From: Haladaptatus sp. ZSTT2
GTDB lineage: Archaea > Halobacteriota > Halobacteria > Halobacteriales > Halococcaceae
Direction: 5' to 3'
Assembly (NCBI RefSeq): GCF_037081775.1
Contig: NZ_JBAMHQ010000001.1
Span: 1,612,001 to 1,676,000 of the forward strand
Length of the DNA stretch: 64,000 nt
Both the position numbers and the translations under genes were made by a program. Position 1 is the first letter of the stretch. Each line of letters starts with the position of its first letter. Below are positions 46,557 to 55,539 of the stretch, one piece after another. The notes under the pieces are model-generated. The model saw only the letters and a program-made list of their open reading frames with translations, made no database searches and had not been told where the DNA came from.

Positions 46557-48727
46557 GGCGCAGGCGGCCCCTCTGGCCCCCACGCATCCTTATCGCCGTA
46601 GAAGTTGAGCATCGCGAACTTGAGTTTATCAGGCGCGATATCGAGCATCTCTCCACGCTCCTCGGGCGGGAACGTCCCGCGGACGCTGTACTTGCCCATA
46701 TCCTTGCGGGCGGCCTCGGTATATCGCTTATCCACGAGCGCCCGCACCCCGAAATCCTCGGGCGAGCGAATCACCCTTCCCAGGGCTTGGCGGGTTTTTC
46801 TGACCGTCGGAATCTCGACGGCGTACTCCCAGCCAGCGTCCCGCCCGCGGTCGGAAAACGCGGCGTCGTAGGCCGCTTGGACGGCTTCCATCCGGTCGTT
46901 CAGATGTGGGTACGGCACGCCGACGACCACGACGGTTCGCGCGTCGTCGCCGTCGAAGCTCACGCCTTCTGTCAGGGTTCCCCAGAGCGAGGTAAAGAGG
47001 GCAGCGTGGTCGTGATTCGAGAACTCTTGGCGAATGTCTTCGACCGACTGGCCGGGCTCGTCACGGTAGAGTTTCGCGTCCACTGTGCCAGACACCATCT
47101 CGAAGTAGCGTTCGGCTTCGGCGTAACTCGGGAAAAAGGCGAGGGTGTTGCCCGGCGTCATCCGAATCGCATCGCGGAGCACGTCCGCAATCTCGGCTTG
47201 CGTCTCGGGGTTGCCCCGCTCGCTCGAAAACAGCGCCGGGGTCTCGACGGCGAACGTGCGGCGATTTTCCTCGGGGAACTGAAGGCCGTAGGCCATCGTC
47301 GCGGGGTCTTCGAGGCCGAGTACGTCCTCGAACACGTCGAACGGCCGCAGCGTTGCGCTCATCAGAATGCTCGCGTACACTTCATCGAACAGGTCACGGG
47401 TGACCTGCTGGGGGATGCAGGTGTACAGTTCGGCGCGAGCGTACACCTCATTCGTCTGCTCGTTGCGCCGCACGGAGACGACGGGGTATTGGCCGCCCTT
47501 TCCGCCTTCTGCCATCCAGAGGGCGATGAACCGGGCGGCTTGTAGGGTTTGACACTCCTGTCTCGTGGTGGTCTCGCCGTTTTTATAGGCGTCTTCGTAC
47601 TCTTGGTCTAACGTCGCTCCGAGCGCTTGAGCCTGCTCTAAGTCGGCGTTGATTCCCTGTCCCGAGTACGTTTGCAGAAAGGCCAGCGTGAGGTCGTCGC
47701 GGCGGTCGTCGTTGGCAATCGGGAGGTCTTTCCAGTTCTCTTTGACCCGCTTTTTCTCGCCGTAGCTGAGCGTGTCGTCGAGCACCTGCGAGAGCGCCCG
47801 GCGGAACGCGCCAATCACGTTTTTCGCGGGCTGTCTGCGCGGGTCGTCGGTGTCTTCGACCTCGTCTAACGCCTGGTCTACGGTGTTCTCGGTGAGCGTT
47901 TTCGAGGCGTGTTTGCGTGCCGCATCCTCGACGTTGTGCGCCTCGTCGAACGCGACGATGATGTCCTCGGGGTCGCGGTCTAACCACCGGAAGAACTGCT
48001 CGCGAATCATCGGGTCGAGGAGGTGGTGGTAGTTACAGACGACGAGGTCGACGCCTTCCATCCCCTCTTTCAGGAGTTCGTAGCCACAGAGGTGGCGCTG
48101 TTCTGCGTAGTCGTACACGTCGTCCGGGGTGCGCACGTCCGCGAACAGCCACGAGAAGAACTCGCTCGTATCGGCTGTGAGGTTGTTGTAGTAGTGTTCA
48201 CAGACGTTCGATTTGAGGTCAGAGAGGTCGTCACCGAGCGTTTCGAGTTCTTTCATCACGGTGGCCCGCGCCTCTGCTGCGCCGTCTTCACCCGCCTGAC
48301 TCGCTTCGAGCAACTCCTGTTCGCGCTGTTCTAACTGCTCGCGGTCTTGTTCGGTGTCGACGTACTCGCGGGTGGTATCCCGGAGCACCTGACACTCTTC
48401 GTAGCCCACGTCGATGTGGCACATCGACTTTTTGCCCTTGAACACGACCGTGCGAATCGGCTCCTTGCGCGTAATCGCGCGGGCCTCGGCGATGAATTGG
48501 CGCATCTGCTGGTGGACGTTCGTCGTGATGACGACCGTCTTGCCCGTTTCGCGGGCGTATTCGAGCGCCGGGACGAGCGCAGAGAGAGTCTTCCCAGTCC
48601 CGCAGGCTCCCTCGAAGAGGACGTCCTGCTCACGGGCGAGTGAGTTGTAGATGCGGTCCATCGCCTCGTGCTGGTTGTCGTACGGCGCGTCGTAGGGGAA
48701 GAATCGCAGGTACCCTTCGTCTGCCAC
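46553..48727 (-). CDS. XPD/DinG-type superfamily 2 DNA helicase
   Basis: 724-aa DNA helicase. Walker A is GACGTGKT at residues 40-47 and DEAH is at 261-264. Four Cys between them (C103, C112, C176, C214) likely form a 4Fe-4S cluster. The C-terminal half has SLWGTLTEGVSFDGDD and the motif VI region RQALGRVIRSPEDFG. Between C112 and C176 lies a roughly 60-residue Glu/Gln-rich coiled coil (QLEQREQELLEAS), longer than the usual Fe-S loop. It partly overlaps the 2H gene end. A repair or replication role is inferred. Confidence 0.9.
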   Translation of the reverse strand: MADEGYLRFFPYDAPYDNQHEAMDRIYNSLAREQDVLFEGACGTGKTLSALVPALEYARETGKTVVITTNVHQQMRQFIAEARAITRKEPIRTVVFKGKKSMCHIDVGYEECQVLRDTTREYVDTEQDREQLEQREQELLEASQAGEDGAAEARATVMKELETLGDDLSDLKSNVCEHYYNNLTADTSEFFSWLFADVRTPDDVYDYAEQRHLCGYELLKEGMEGVDLVVCNYHHLLDPMIREQFFRWLDRDPEDIIVAFDEAHNVEDAARKHASKTLTENTVDQALDEVEDTDDPRRQPAKNVIGAFRRALSQVLDDTLSYGEKKRVKENWKDLPIANDDRRDDLTLAFLQTYSGQGINADLEQAQALGATLDQEYEDAYKNGETTTRQECQTLQAARFIALWMAEGGKGGQYPVVSVRRNEQTNEVYARAELYTCIPQQVTRDLFDEVYASILMSATLRPFDVFEDVLGLEDPATMAYGLQFPEENRRTFAVETPALFSSERGNPETQAEIADVLRDAIRMTPGNTLAFFPSYAEAERYFEMVSGTVDAKLYRDEPGQSVEDIRQEFSNHDHAALFTSLWGTLTEGVSFDGDDARTVVVVGVPYPHLNDRMEAVQAAYDAAFSDRGRDAGWEYAVEIPTVRKTRQALGRVIRSPEDFGVRALVDKRYTEAARKDMGKYSVRGTFPPEERGEMLDIAPDKLKFAMLNFYGDKDAWGPEGPPAP

Positions 48728-48776
48728 GTTGGACGAGGGTTCGCCGTATTCGCTTAAAATACTTCGCCGCCTCGGC

Positions 48777-49724
48777 TCAGTTGAGCACTTCCGGTTCGAT
48801 GTACACCTTCGTCACGTCCGGCTCTTCTTTCTTGAGCGCGGCTTCCATCTCGGTGATGATGTCGTCGATCTCCTCGGTGTCGAAGCCGTTTGCGAAGGCG
48901 ATGTCCGCGACCAGAATCAGGCGCTCCGGGCCGAAGTAAACCGTGCGAAAGTCCTCGATTCGCTCGACGCCCTCCCAGTTGCGCACGATGTCCCGCAGGT
49001 CTTGTTCCTCTGTGGCAGGGAGACTCTCACCGAGCAACAGGCGTTTGTTCTCCCACGCCAGCGCGACGGCGAAGCCCATGAGCATCAGCCCGATGAGCAG
49101 GGCCGCAACAGAGTCGTAGAACGGATTGCCGGTCACGCGCGTCAGGTAGATGCCTGCGAGGGCGATGCCCGCTCCGCCGAGCGCAATCGTGTCCTCGGTG
49201 AGCGCGGTGAGCGTCGTCACGTCGCTCGTCTTCTTGAACGCCTCGCGGAAGCCAGCCCATTCGTGTTCGTCGATTTGCAGTTTCATCACCGCATAGGCCT
49301 TCTTGAAGGCGTAGCTCTCGAAGGCGATTGCGCCGATGAGGACGCTGTAGTTCACCCACACCGACGGAATCGTCACCCCGAGAAGGGTCGCAGACCCGGT
49401 GGCGGGGACGTGGGGGTGCATGATTGCTTCGTAGCCGTGTTTCGCGCTCTCCCAGCCTGCAATCCCGAACAGCAAGACGCTCACGAGAAACGAGTAGAAA
49501 AACTGGGCTTTCCCGTAGCCAAAGGGATGGTCACGGTTCGCCTCTTTCGCACCGTATCGAATCCCGATGAGGAGGAAGATTTGGTTGCCGGTGTCGGAGA
49601 TGGAGTGGTAAGTCTCAGAGAGCATCGCGGGGCTTCCGGTCAGCAGGAAGCCGAAGAATTTGAGCACCGCGATGGCTCCGTTCGCGAAGAGGGCGGCGTA
49701 GACGACGGATTTGCTTCCAGCCAT
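48777..49724 (-). CDS. cation diffusion facilitator (CDF) transporter
   Basis: 315-aa CDF/ZIP-exchange family protein with six predicted spans and a C-terminal dimerisation domain (ERLILVADIAFANGFDTEEIDDI). The TM2 motif is HSISDTGNQ (His-x3-Asp). The TM5 motif is YDSVAALLIG, without an HxxxD His (NPFYDS), as in the SLC30A9-like subgroup. It probably exports Zn2+, Mn2+ or Fe2+; the metal cannot be told. Confidence 0.9.
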   Translation of the reverse strand: MAGSKSVVYAALFANGAIAVLKFFGFLLTGSPAMLSETYHSISDTGNQIFLLIGIRYGAKEANRDHPFGYGKAQFFYSFLVSVLLFGIAGWESAKHGYEAIMHPHVPATGSATLLGVTIPSVWVNYSVLIGAIAFESYAFKKAYAVMKLQIDEHEWAGFREAFKKTSDVTTLTALTEDTIALGGAGIALAGIYLTRVTGNPFYDSVAALLIGLMLMGFAVALAWENKRLLLGESLPATEEQDLRDIVRNWEGVERIEDFRTVYFGPERLILVADIAFANGFDTEEIDDIITEMEAALKKEEPDVTKVYIEPEVLN

Positions 49725-49796
49725 TATGCATTCGTGTCATCCTGTGGCCAAAATCGTTCCGGGGTAGTCTTGTGTCATCGACGCGTACCGATTGCC

Positions 49797-50312
49797 ATGA
49801 TTACCGTCGTCTCAGACACTCACGGCAACACCGGCCACCGTCTTTCGGGACGCGTGTTCGATGCCGTCTCCGAGGCCGACCTCGTGTTGCACGCAGGCGA
49901 TTTCTACACCGAAGCCGCCCTTTCCGCGTTCGAACAGGAAGCGACCCGACTGGAGGCGGTGTACGGCAACACCGACGTCCACGCGGTTCGCTCGCGGCTC
50001 CCCGCAGAGCGCGTCATCGAGTTTGACGGCCTCAGAATCGCGCTCACTCACGGCCACGAACACACCGACACGTCGCTCACCATGTTCGGGCGGCAGGCGA
50101 ACGCCCACCTCGTCGTGTTCGGTCACTCACACGAACCCGGCTTCGAGCAGCGCGGCGACATTGGCTTTCTGAATCCGGGGAGCCACGCAGACCCGCGCTG
50201 GCATCGCCCGGGCTACGCGGAACTCGAGGTCGTTGGAGACCACGCCGAAGGCCGCCTCATCGAACCAGCCGGGACGGCCTTCGACACGTTTAGAATAGAA
50301 TTGGAGGGCTGA
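49797..50312 (+). CDS. metallophosphoesterase, YfcE/MJ0936 type
   Basis: 171-aa calcineurin-like phosphodiesterase. Metal ligands are in VVSDTHGN (D-x-H), LHAGDFY (GDxx), YGNTDVHA (GNxD) and LTHGHEHTD / FGHSHEPGF (GHxH). The reaction is phosphodiester hydrolysis with Mn2+. It is divergent from the CDF gene, with starts 72 bp apart. The start is ATG 49797 (MITVVSDTHG). Confidence 0.93.
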   Translation: MITVVSDTHGNTGHRLSGRVFDAVSEADLVLHAGDFYTEAALSAFEQEATRLEAVYGNTDVHAVRSRLPAERVIEFDGLRIALTHGHEHTDTSLTMFGRQANAHLVVFGHSHEPGFEQRGDIGFLNPGSHADPRWHRPGYAELEVVGDHAEGRLIEPAGTAFDTFRIELEG

Positions 50313-50415
50313 CCCCACACGGTCAGCGCCAGCAGGTGTAGGCGGGCATATCGCCGCCCCATCTGGTGGTATGGCTCGTGTGTAAATGTAATCTCGGTAA
50401 GGTCAAAGACGGATT

Positions 50416-51114
50416 TCACCTATCCGTATAGGCTACCACAGCCCACGCCAGCAAGACGATGGCACCGCCGGCGAAAAACAGCGCACCCGGCGGCAGCCCC
50501 GCGTCACTCGTGGCCGCGGTCGTCAGCTCGGCGGTGGCGCTCGCGGTCTGTGTTGCCGTCTCCGTTACCGTCTGTGTGGTCGCCTCTGCGATGCTGAACC
50601 CACCGCCACTTTGCTGCGTCGTCTTGGTCGTCGCGGCCGTTATCTGCGTTGGTGTCGTTATACTTCCACCCGGCACGCCGCGCCGACTCGCCCATGCGTG
50701 CACCACCAGACTCGCGCCGGCGAGAACGGCAACCCCCGAGAACAGTCGCGTGATGACGCTCTTGAGGCCACCCGTTTCCTGCTCGCGGCCCGCGAAGATG
50801 ACGAGCGGTTTGTCGGCGGGTGCGTAGACGTTCATCTCGCGGCCCTTCTCCGAGTAGATGGTGTCAACCACCGAAATCGCCCCCGCCGATTCGAGGCGCT
50901 TTAAGTGGTACTGGACGTTCTGGAGCGAGGTTCCGATGCGGTCTGCGAGCGCCGAGGGCGGAGCTGGCTCGTCGTGGAGCGCGGTCAACACCCGCCGGGC
51001 GGTTTCCGAGGACAACGCGCCGAGAAGGGCGTCTGCGTCATCGCTATCGACGCCGATGACGCGCGGGGTGGCATCGTCCCCGTCGGCACTGGGAGAGGAG
51101 GGCAACAACGGCAT
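50416..51114 (-). CDS. membrane-tethered winged-HTH regulator
   Basis: 232-aa protein. An N-terminal ArsR/HTH_20-like winged helix spans about residues 28-100 (LGALSSETARRVLTALHDEPAPPSALADRIG and the wing SEKGREMNVYAP). Two transmembrane segments are at about 120-143 and 207-230, enclosing a Thr/Ala/Gln-rich segment of about 60 residues that is probably outside the cell. A membrane one-component sensor is likely. Target and signal are unknown. Confidence 0.82.
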   Translation of the reverse strand: MPLLPSSPSADGDDATPRVIGVDSDDADALLGALSSETARRVLTALHDEPAPPSALADRIGTSLQNVQYHLKRLESAGAISVVDTIYSEKGREMNVYAPADKPLVIFAGREQETGGLKSVITRLFSGVAVLAGASLVVHAWASRRGVPGGSITTPTQITAATTKTTQQSGGGFSIAEATTQTVTETATQTASATAELTTAATSDAGLPPGALFFAGGAIVLLAWAVVAYTDR

Positions 51115-51204
51115 TGTCGCACGCTTCTTCGCACTAACATATCAATCCTTTCACAGAATTGGTCCCCCGAAACGACTTTCCCCGCTCGGCGGGAACGCAA
51201 CTGC

Positions 51205-51345
51205 ATGATATTTGGCATGGACACCAACACGCTCGTCCTCGTCGGGCTTGTCGTGGTGTTCCTCTCGTTCATCCTTGCGGTCTATCTGTTCATGCGCCGG
51301 ACGCTCCTCGCCTTCCGCGAGGGGATGGACGGCGGGCGTCGTTAG
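51205..51345 (+). CDS. 46-aa single-span membrane protein (DUF7859-like)
   Basis: Short protein MIFGMDTNTLVLVGLVVVFL... with one hydrophobic helix followed by basic MRRTLLAFREGMDGGRR. The style matches a small haloarchaeal membrane family that I recall as DUF7859. ATG 51205 or 51217 are possible starts. Its stop overlaps the convergent threonine aldolase by 4 bp. Confidence 0.6.
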   Translation: MIFGMDTNTLVLVGLVVVFLSFILAVYLFMRRTLLAFREGMDGGRR

Positions 51346-52349
51346 CGCGTCTGCCCGACGGCGTCGATGACGGTTTCTACGTCCTCTGTTGAGACGTTCC
51401 AGTGGGTGCAAAAGCGAACCACGCCGTCGGCAAACGGCACGCCAAGCACGCCCTGTTCTTCGCACGCAGAGAGGAACTCGTCGGTTGACTGCTCGCCCGT
51501 CTCGACGAGCACGATGTTCGTCTCTGGTTCTTTGACGGTGAGGCCGTGGTCTCTGAGTCCGGCGGCAAGCCGTTTGGCGTTCTCGTGGTCGGCTGCGAGC
51601 CGTGACCGGTTTTCGAGCGCGAGCAAGCCGGGTGCGGCGACCATCCCCGCCTGTCGCATCCCGCCACCCATGAGCTTGCGAACCTGGTGGGCGGCGTCGA
51701 TGAACTCCTCACTGCCCGCGAGCATCGAGCCGACGGGCGCGCCGAGGCCCTTCGAGAGACAGAACATCACCGAATCTGCCTCTTTCACGAGGCGGCTTGC
51801 GGGCACATCTGCCGCGGCTGCGGCGTTGAAGATGCGCGCACCATCGACGTGAAGCGGGACGCCGATGTCGTGGGCTGCGTTCGCTGCGGCGTCCATCTCC
51901 TCGGGTGAGACGACGACGCCACCTTTCGCGTTGTGCGTATTCTCGACGCACACGAGGCCGGTTCCGGCTTCGTGGTCGCTCTCCTCTATGGCGTTCTCGC
52001 GGATGGCTTCCGGCGTGAGGACGCCGCGGTCGCCGCCGTCTATCGTGCGCACCTGCAACTGAGAATGCTGGGCGAGGCCGCCAAGTTCCCACTTGTAGAT
52101 GTGGCTCTCGCGTTCGACGAGCACCTCGTAGCCGGGACTCGTGTGCACCTTCGCGGCAATCTGGTTGCCCATCGTCCCCGAGGGGACGAACAGCGCGTCG
52201 TCTTTGCCGATAATCTCCGCGGCGCGGGCTTCGAGTTCGTTGACCGTCGGGTCTTCGCTGTACACGTCGTCACCGACGTCGGCTTCGGCGGCGGCTTCGC
52301 GCATGTCGTCGTCGGGTAGGGTCACGGTGTCGCTTCGCAAATCGAGCAT
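51342..52349 (-). CDS. ltaE: low-specificity L-threonine aldolase
   Basis: 335-aa PLP enzyme splitting threonine/allo-threonine to glycine and acetaldehyde. It starts MLDLRSDTVTLP, typical of the family. The Schiff-base Lys is in VMFCLSKGLGAPVGSML, and ENTHNAKGG and HVDGARIFNAA contact PLP. Complete. It may also interconvert beta-hydroxy amino acids. It follows the DUF3267 protease gene on the same strand after 45 bp. Confidence 0.93.
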   Translation of the reverse strand: MLDLRSDTVTLPDDDMREAAAEADVGDDVYSEDPTVNELEARAAEIIGKDDALFVPSGTMGNQIAAKVHTSPGYEVLVERESHIYKWELGGLAQHSQLQVRTIDGGDRGVLTPEAIRENAIEESDHEAGTGLVCVENTHNAKGGVVVSPEEMDAAANAAHDIGVPLHVDGARIFNAAAAADVPASRLVKEADSVMFCLSKGLGAPVGSMLAGSEEFIDAAHQVRKLMGGGMRQAGMVAAPGLLALENRSRLAADHENAKRLAAGLRDHGLTVKEPETNIVLVETGEQSTDEFLSACEEQGVLGVPFADGVVRFCTHWNVSTEDVETVIDAVGQTR

Positions 52350-52394
52350 ACCCCTCGTTTTTCGGGATACCCGAAATAGGTCGTGGTCGTCCTG

Positions 52395-53255
52395 TCAGCG
52401 CGCACGTCTCGTCCCGAGCACGCCGTAGGCAAGTCCAACCAGCCCGCTCACGCCGACGATGCCGCCGCCGAGCGAGGAGGAAAAACCCTCGGGGCTACTT
52501 TCCCACTGGAAAATGCTCCAAATCGTTTCGGGTGGGCCAAGCGAGAACTCGGTAACGCCGGCGAGACTGAGAAAAATCGGGGCGAGCATCGACACGATGA
52601 GGAACACGCCGATGGTCACGCCAAAGCCGATGAGCGTCCGTCGGAGCACGCCGCCGATGCCCTGGAGTGGCGGGGCTTCGACGCTGCCGTAGACGGCGAG
52701 GCCGGTCATGGTATCGACCACGTCCACGTCGGCGGGGAAGCGACTGAGGACGCTCACCATCCAGAGGTCGCCAACCGCGCCCGCGATGTTGATGGCGAGC
52801 GCCAACAGGAGCAGCGGGAGGTCGAAAATGAGCATTATCGGAACCCCCACTGCGGTGATGATGACCAGCGGCGCGAGGGCGATGACGATGAACTGGTTGC
52901 GCGTAAACTCGGTGTCAGCGGTGGCGTAGGCGTACGGGAGCACGAAGTATGCCACACCCGTGCCGTAGCGTGGGTTACCGCCGTAGTGGGACATGGCCAC
53001 CCCGTGGATGAGTTCGTGGACGACGATGACGCCGATGATGAGGACGAGTCCGACGACGAGCGTGGTGACGACACTGCCCGTGTTGCCCGATTCGATGACG
53101 ATGCCACCCACCGTTTTGCCAGTGACGCCGGCGTAGAGGCCGCCGAGGGCGAACAGCGACACGACGAATCCGGCGAGGCTGAGGCCGGTCCATTCGAGGG
53201 CAAGCTGTCGTGAGACGGCGAACGTCGCGACTGGAGGCGTTTCAAGCGAACCCAT
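52395..53255 (-). CDS. DUF3267-type membrane metalloprotease-like protein
   Basis: 286-aa membrane protein with about six spans and the zinc-binding motif HELIH (His80-Glu81-x2-His84) in VVHELIHGVAMSHYGG, the mark of site-2-type or DUF3267 proteases. A third ligand could be in the following spans. Intramembrane proteolysis is inferred. The C-terminus ends ...GVLGTRRAR. It is divergent from the M29 aminopeptidase. Confidence 0.85.
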   Translation of the reverse strand: MGSLETPPVATFAVSRQLALEWTGLSLAGFVVSLFALGGLYAGVTGKTVGGIVIESGNTGSVVTTLVVGLVLIIGVIVVHELIHGVAMSHYGGNPRYGTGVAYFVLPYAYATADTEFTRNQFIVIALAPLVIITAVGVPIMLIFDLPLLLLALAINIAGAVGDLWMVSVLSRFPADVDVVDTMTGLAVYGSVEAPPLQGIGGVLRRTLIGFGVTIGVFLIVSMLAPIFLSLAGVTEFSLGPPETIWSIFQWESSPEGFSSSLGGGIVGVSGLVGLAYGVLGTRRAR

Positions 53256-53366
53256 AGTCTACTTCCCTAGTCGCGTACCGAGGAGATAATCGTGGTGTGA
53301 GACGGGCACGCTCGCTGTACAGAAGGCACCCGAAAGGGGTATCGGCAACCTGCATGAATATCCGGT

Positions 53367-54458
53367 ATGGACCCGCGTATCCGCGAACAGGCACAGGTTC
53401 TCGTCGAACACTCGACGCGCGTAGAGAAGGGTGACAACGTCGTCATCGTCGCCCCGTCGGTCGCCGCAGACCTCGTCGTGGCGCTCCACGAACTCATCGG
53501 TGATAAGGGTGCACACCCGTTCTACATGGCGAGCGATTCGCGCGCCGCCCGCGCCTATCTCCGGGCCTCCGACCCCGAGGATTTCGAGACGCCGAGCCAC
53601 ATCATGGCGCTGTTCGAGGAGATGGACGTGTACATCTCGATTCGCACCGAGGTGAACGCCACCGAGACGAGCGACGTGGCTCCAGAAGTGCTCGCCGCCC
53701 ACTCTCGGGCCATGTCGCCCACGCTCGAAGAACGTCTCTCGAAGCGCTGGGTCGCCACGCAGTTCCCCGGCACTGGCAGCGCCCAACTCGCGGAGATGAG
53801 CCTCGAAGGCTACGAGAACTTCGTCTGGGACGCCATCAACAAAGACTGGGACGCCCAGCGCGCCCACCAACAACAGATGGTCGAAATTCTGAATCCAGCC
53901 TCCGAGATTCGCATCGTGAGTGGCGACTCGACGGACCTCACGATGAGCCTCGAAAACATGATTACCATCAACGACTCGGGGATGCACAACATGCCCGGCG
54001 GCGAGGTGTTCACCGCGCCCGTCCCCGATTCCGTCGAGGGTGAGGTTCTGTTTGATCTCCCGCTCTACCACCAGGGCCGCGAGGTCACGGGTGCATGGCT
54101 CAAGTTCGAAGACGGCGTCGTTGTCGAGCACGCTGCGGAGAAGAACGAAGCGGTGCTCACGAACATCCTCAACACGGACGATGGGGCACGTCGGCTCGGT
54201 GAACTGGGGATTGGGATGAATCGAGATATCGACCAGTTCACCTACAACATGCTGTTTGACGAAAAGATGGGCGACACCGTCCACATGGCCGTCGGCCGCG
54301 CCTACGACGAGTGTGTCGGTGAGGGGGCAGAACAGAATCAGAGTGCGACCCACGTCGATATGATTGTGGACATGGCAGAAGACTCGTTCATCGAGGTTGA
54401 TGGAGAAGTCGTCCAGCGCAACGGCACGTTCATCTTCGAAGACGGCTTCGAAGCATAG
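53367..54458 (+). CDS. aminopeptidase, M29 family
   Basis: 363-aa metallo-aminopeptidase. The N-terminal part begins DPRIREQAQVLVEHSTRVEKGDNVVI. The metal-binding C-terminal half includes NMPGGEVFTAPV (Glu), and the late AVGRAYDECVGEG and QNQSATHVDMIVDM regions carry His/Asp. M29 enzymes (aminopeptidase T-like) remove N-terminal residues with Co2+/Zn2+. Complete, single gene. Confidence 0.88.
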   Translation: MDPRIREQAQVLVEHSTRVEKGDNVVIVAPSVAADLVVALHELIGDKGAHPFYMASDSRAARAYLRASDPEDFETPSHIMALFEEMDVYISIRTEVNATETSDVAPEVLAAHSRAMSPTLEERLSKRWVATQFPGTGSAQLAEMSLEGYENFVWDAINKDWDAQRAHQQQMVEILNPASEIRIVSGDSTDLTMSLENMITINDSGMHNMPGGEVFTAPVPDSVEGEVLFDLPLYHQGREVTGAWLKFEDGVVVEHAAEKNEAVLTNILNTDDGARRLGELGIGMNRDIDQFTYNMLFDEKMGDTVHMAVGRAYDECVGEGAEQNQSATHVDMIVDMAEDSFIEVDGEVVQRNGTFIFEDGFEA

Positions 54459-54499
54459 ACTCACTCACATTTTGAGACGGGAAGTCACTTCGTGGGAAC

Positions 54500-55003
54500 T
54501 CACGCGCGGCGCTTGGGCACGAACGAACTCGCCACGCGGTAGATACAGAAATCGAACAGGCCGAACGCCGTGCCCACGAGTCCGCCGACGATGGCGGCGA
54601 CCGGGATTCCGAACACGAGCACGATGAACGACGCGAGGTTGGCGAGCACTGCGACGCCGAACGTGAACAGGAAAACGAGGACGAACGCCACCGGGAGGAA
54701 GACTATTCCCGTCACTGCACCGCCGAGGTAGCCCCAGAGCATGGCACTCCGGAGCCGACTGTCTGAGTTTTCGGGGTTGAGCGGGGCACGGGTGAGCACC
54801 CAGCGCGTCGTCCACCACGTACTTGCCCAGAGGGCGAGAAACAGGGCGAAGCCGGTGAGCGTATCGAGCCCTGCGAGCAGGCGGCCAATCGAGCCAGACG
54901 AGTGGAGCACGAACAGGCCAGTCGTGGTGAGGAGCGTGACGTGGAAGGTGGCGAGCCCGAACACGAGGAGGTTGTCCGGGCGCGTGCGAGCCGTCTCAGC
55001 CAT
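54500..55003 (-). CDS. membrane protein, CopD-operon partner
   Basis: 167-aa protein with about four hydrophobic helices, starting MAETARTRPDNLLVFG. It overlaps the stop of the following CopD-like gene by 8 bp (ATGGCTGA), indicating coupling. I have no named family; a conserved WASTWWTTRWVL stretch is noted. Role unknown, perhaps in copper uptake or membrane stress. Confidence 0.65.
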   Translation of the reverse strand: MAETARTRPDNLLVFGLATFHVTLLTTTGLFVLHSSGSIGRLLAGLDTLTGFALFLALWASTWWTTRWVLTRAPLNPENSDSRLRSAMLWGYLGGAVTGIVFLPVAFVLVFLFTFGVAVLANLASFIVLVFGIPVAAIVGGLVGTAFGLFDFCIYRVASSFVPKRRA

Positions 55004-55442
55004 GGGCGAGCACCTCCGCGAGCGCGAGCAAGCCAAGTACGTAGAGCGTGGTTCCCGCGTAGGCCCGCGACAGGGTGGGAACGACGTTCGCTGCGATGTC
55101 CGCGTCTCGAAGGCGGACCACCGCGACCGTCCGACCGGCCGAAAAGAGGAGCAATCCGACCACCGCCGCGAGTTTCGTGTACAACACCATTCCCCACTGG
55201 GTCGAGAGCGTCGGAATAGCGGGGGCGAGCGCGCCGAGATTGCCCACGCCGGTCATGACAAGCGTCCCGAGTGACGCCCAGAACAGCCACTCGTAGCCCG
55301 TCGCAAGCTGGAGTAGAAATCCTCGCTCGACCGGAGAGGGTGCTCGGGTTCGAACCGTCAACCAGACGACTGCGCTCCCGCCCAACAGCACTGCCATCGC
55401 GAGGACATGTATCGAGCGAACGAGAAGTTGCGAGAGCGCCAT
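54996..55442 (-). CDS. CopD-like membrane protein
   Basis: 148-aa protein with four hydrophobic helices. The pattern resembles copper-resistance D domains: RSIHVLAMAVLLGGSAVVWL, then GYEWLFWASLGTLVMTGVGNL and QWGMVLYTKLAAVVGLLLFSAGR. The His in RSIHVLA may be a copper ligand. It heads a two-gene operon with the 54500 membrane protein. Copper import is inferred only. Confidence 0.7.
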   Translation of the reverse strand: MALSQLLVRSIHVLAMAVLLGGSAVVWLTVRTRAPSPVERGFLLQLATGYEWLFWASLGTLVMTGVGNLGALAPAIPTLSTQWGMVLYTKLAAVVGLLLFSAGRTVAVVRLRDADIAANVVPTLSRAYAGTTLYVLGLLALAEVLAHG

Positions 55443-55539
55443 AGCTATACTAACGATTCATTGTGCTAACATGATAACTGCACCTACGGTGTGGCTTGAT
55501 GGACGATACGACCACTACCTTGGGGTGCGTCGAGGCGTT

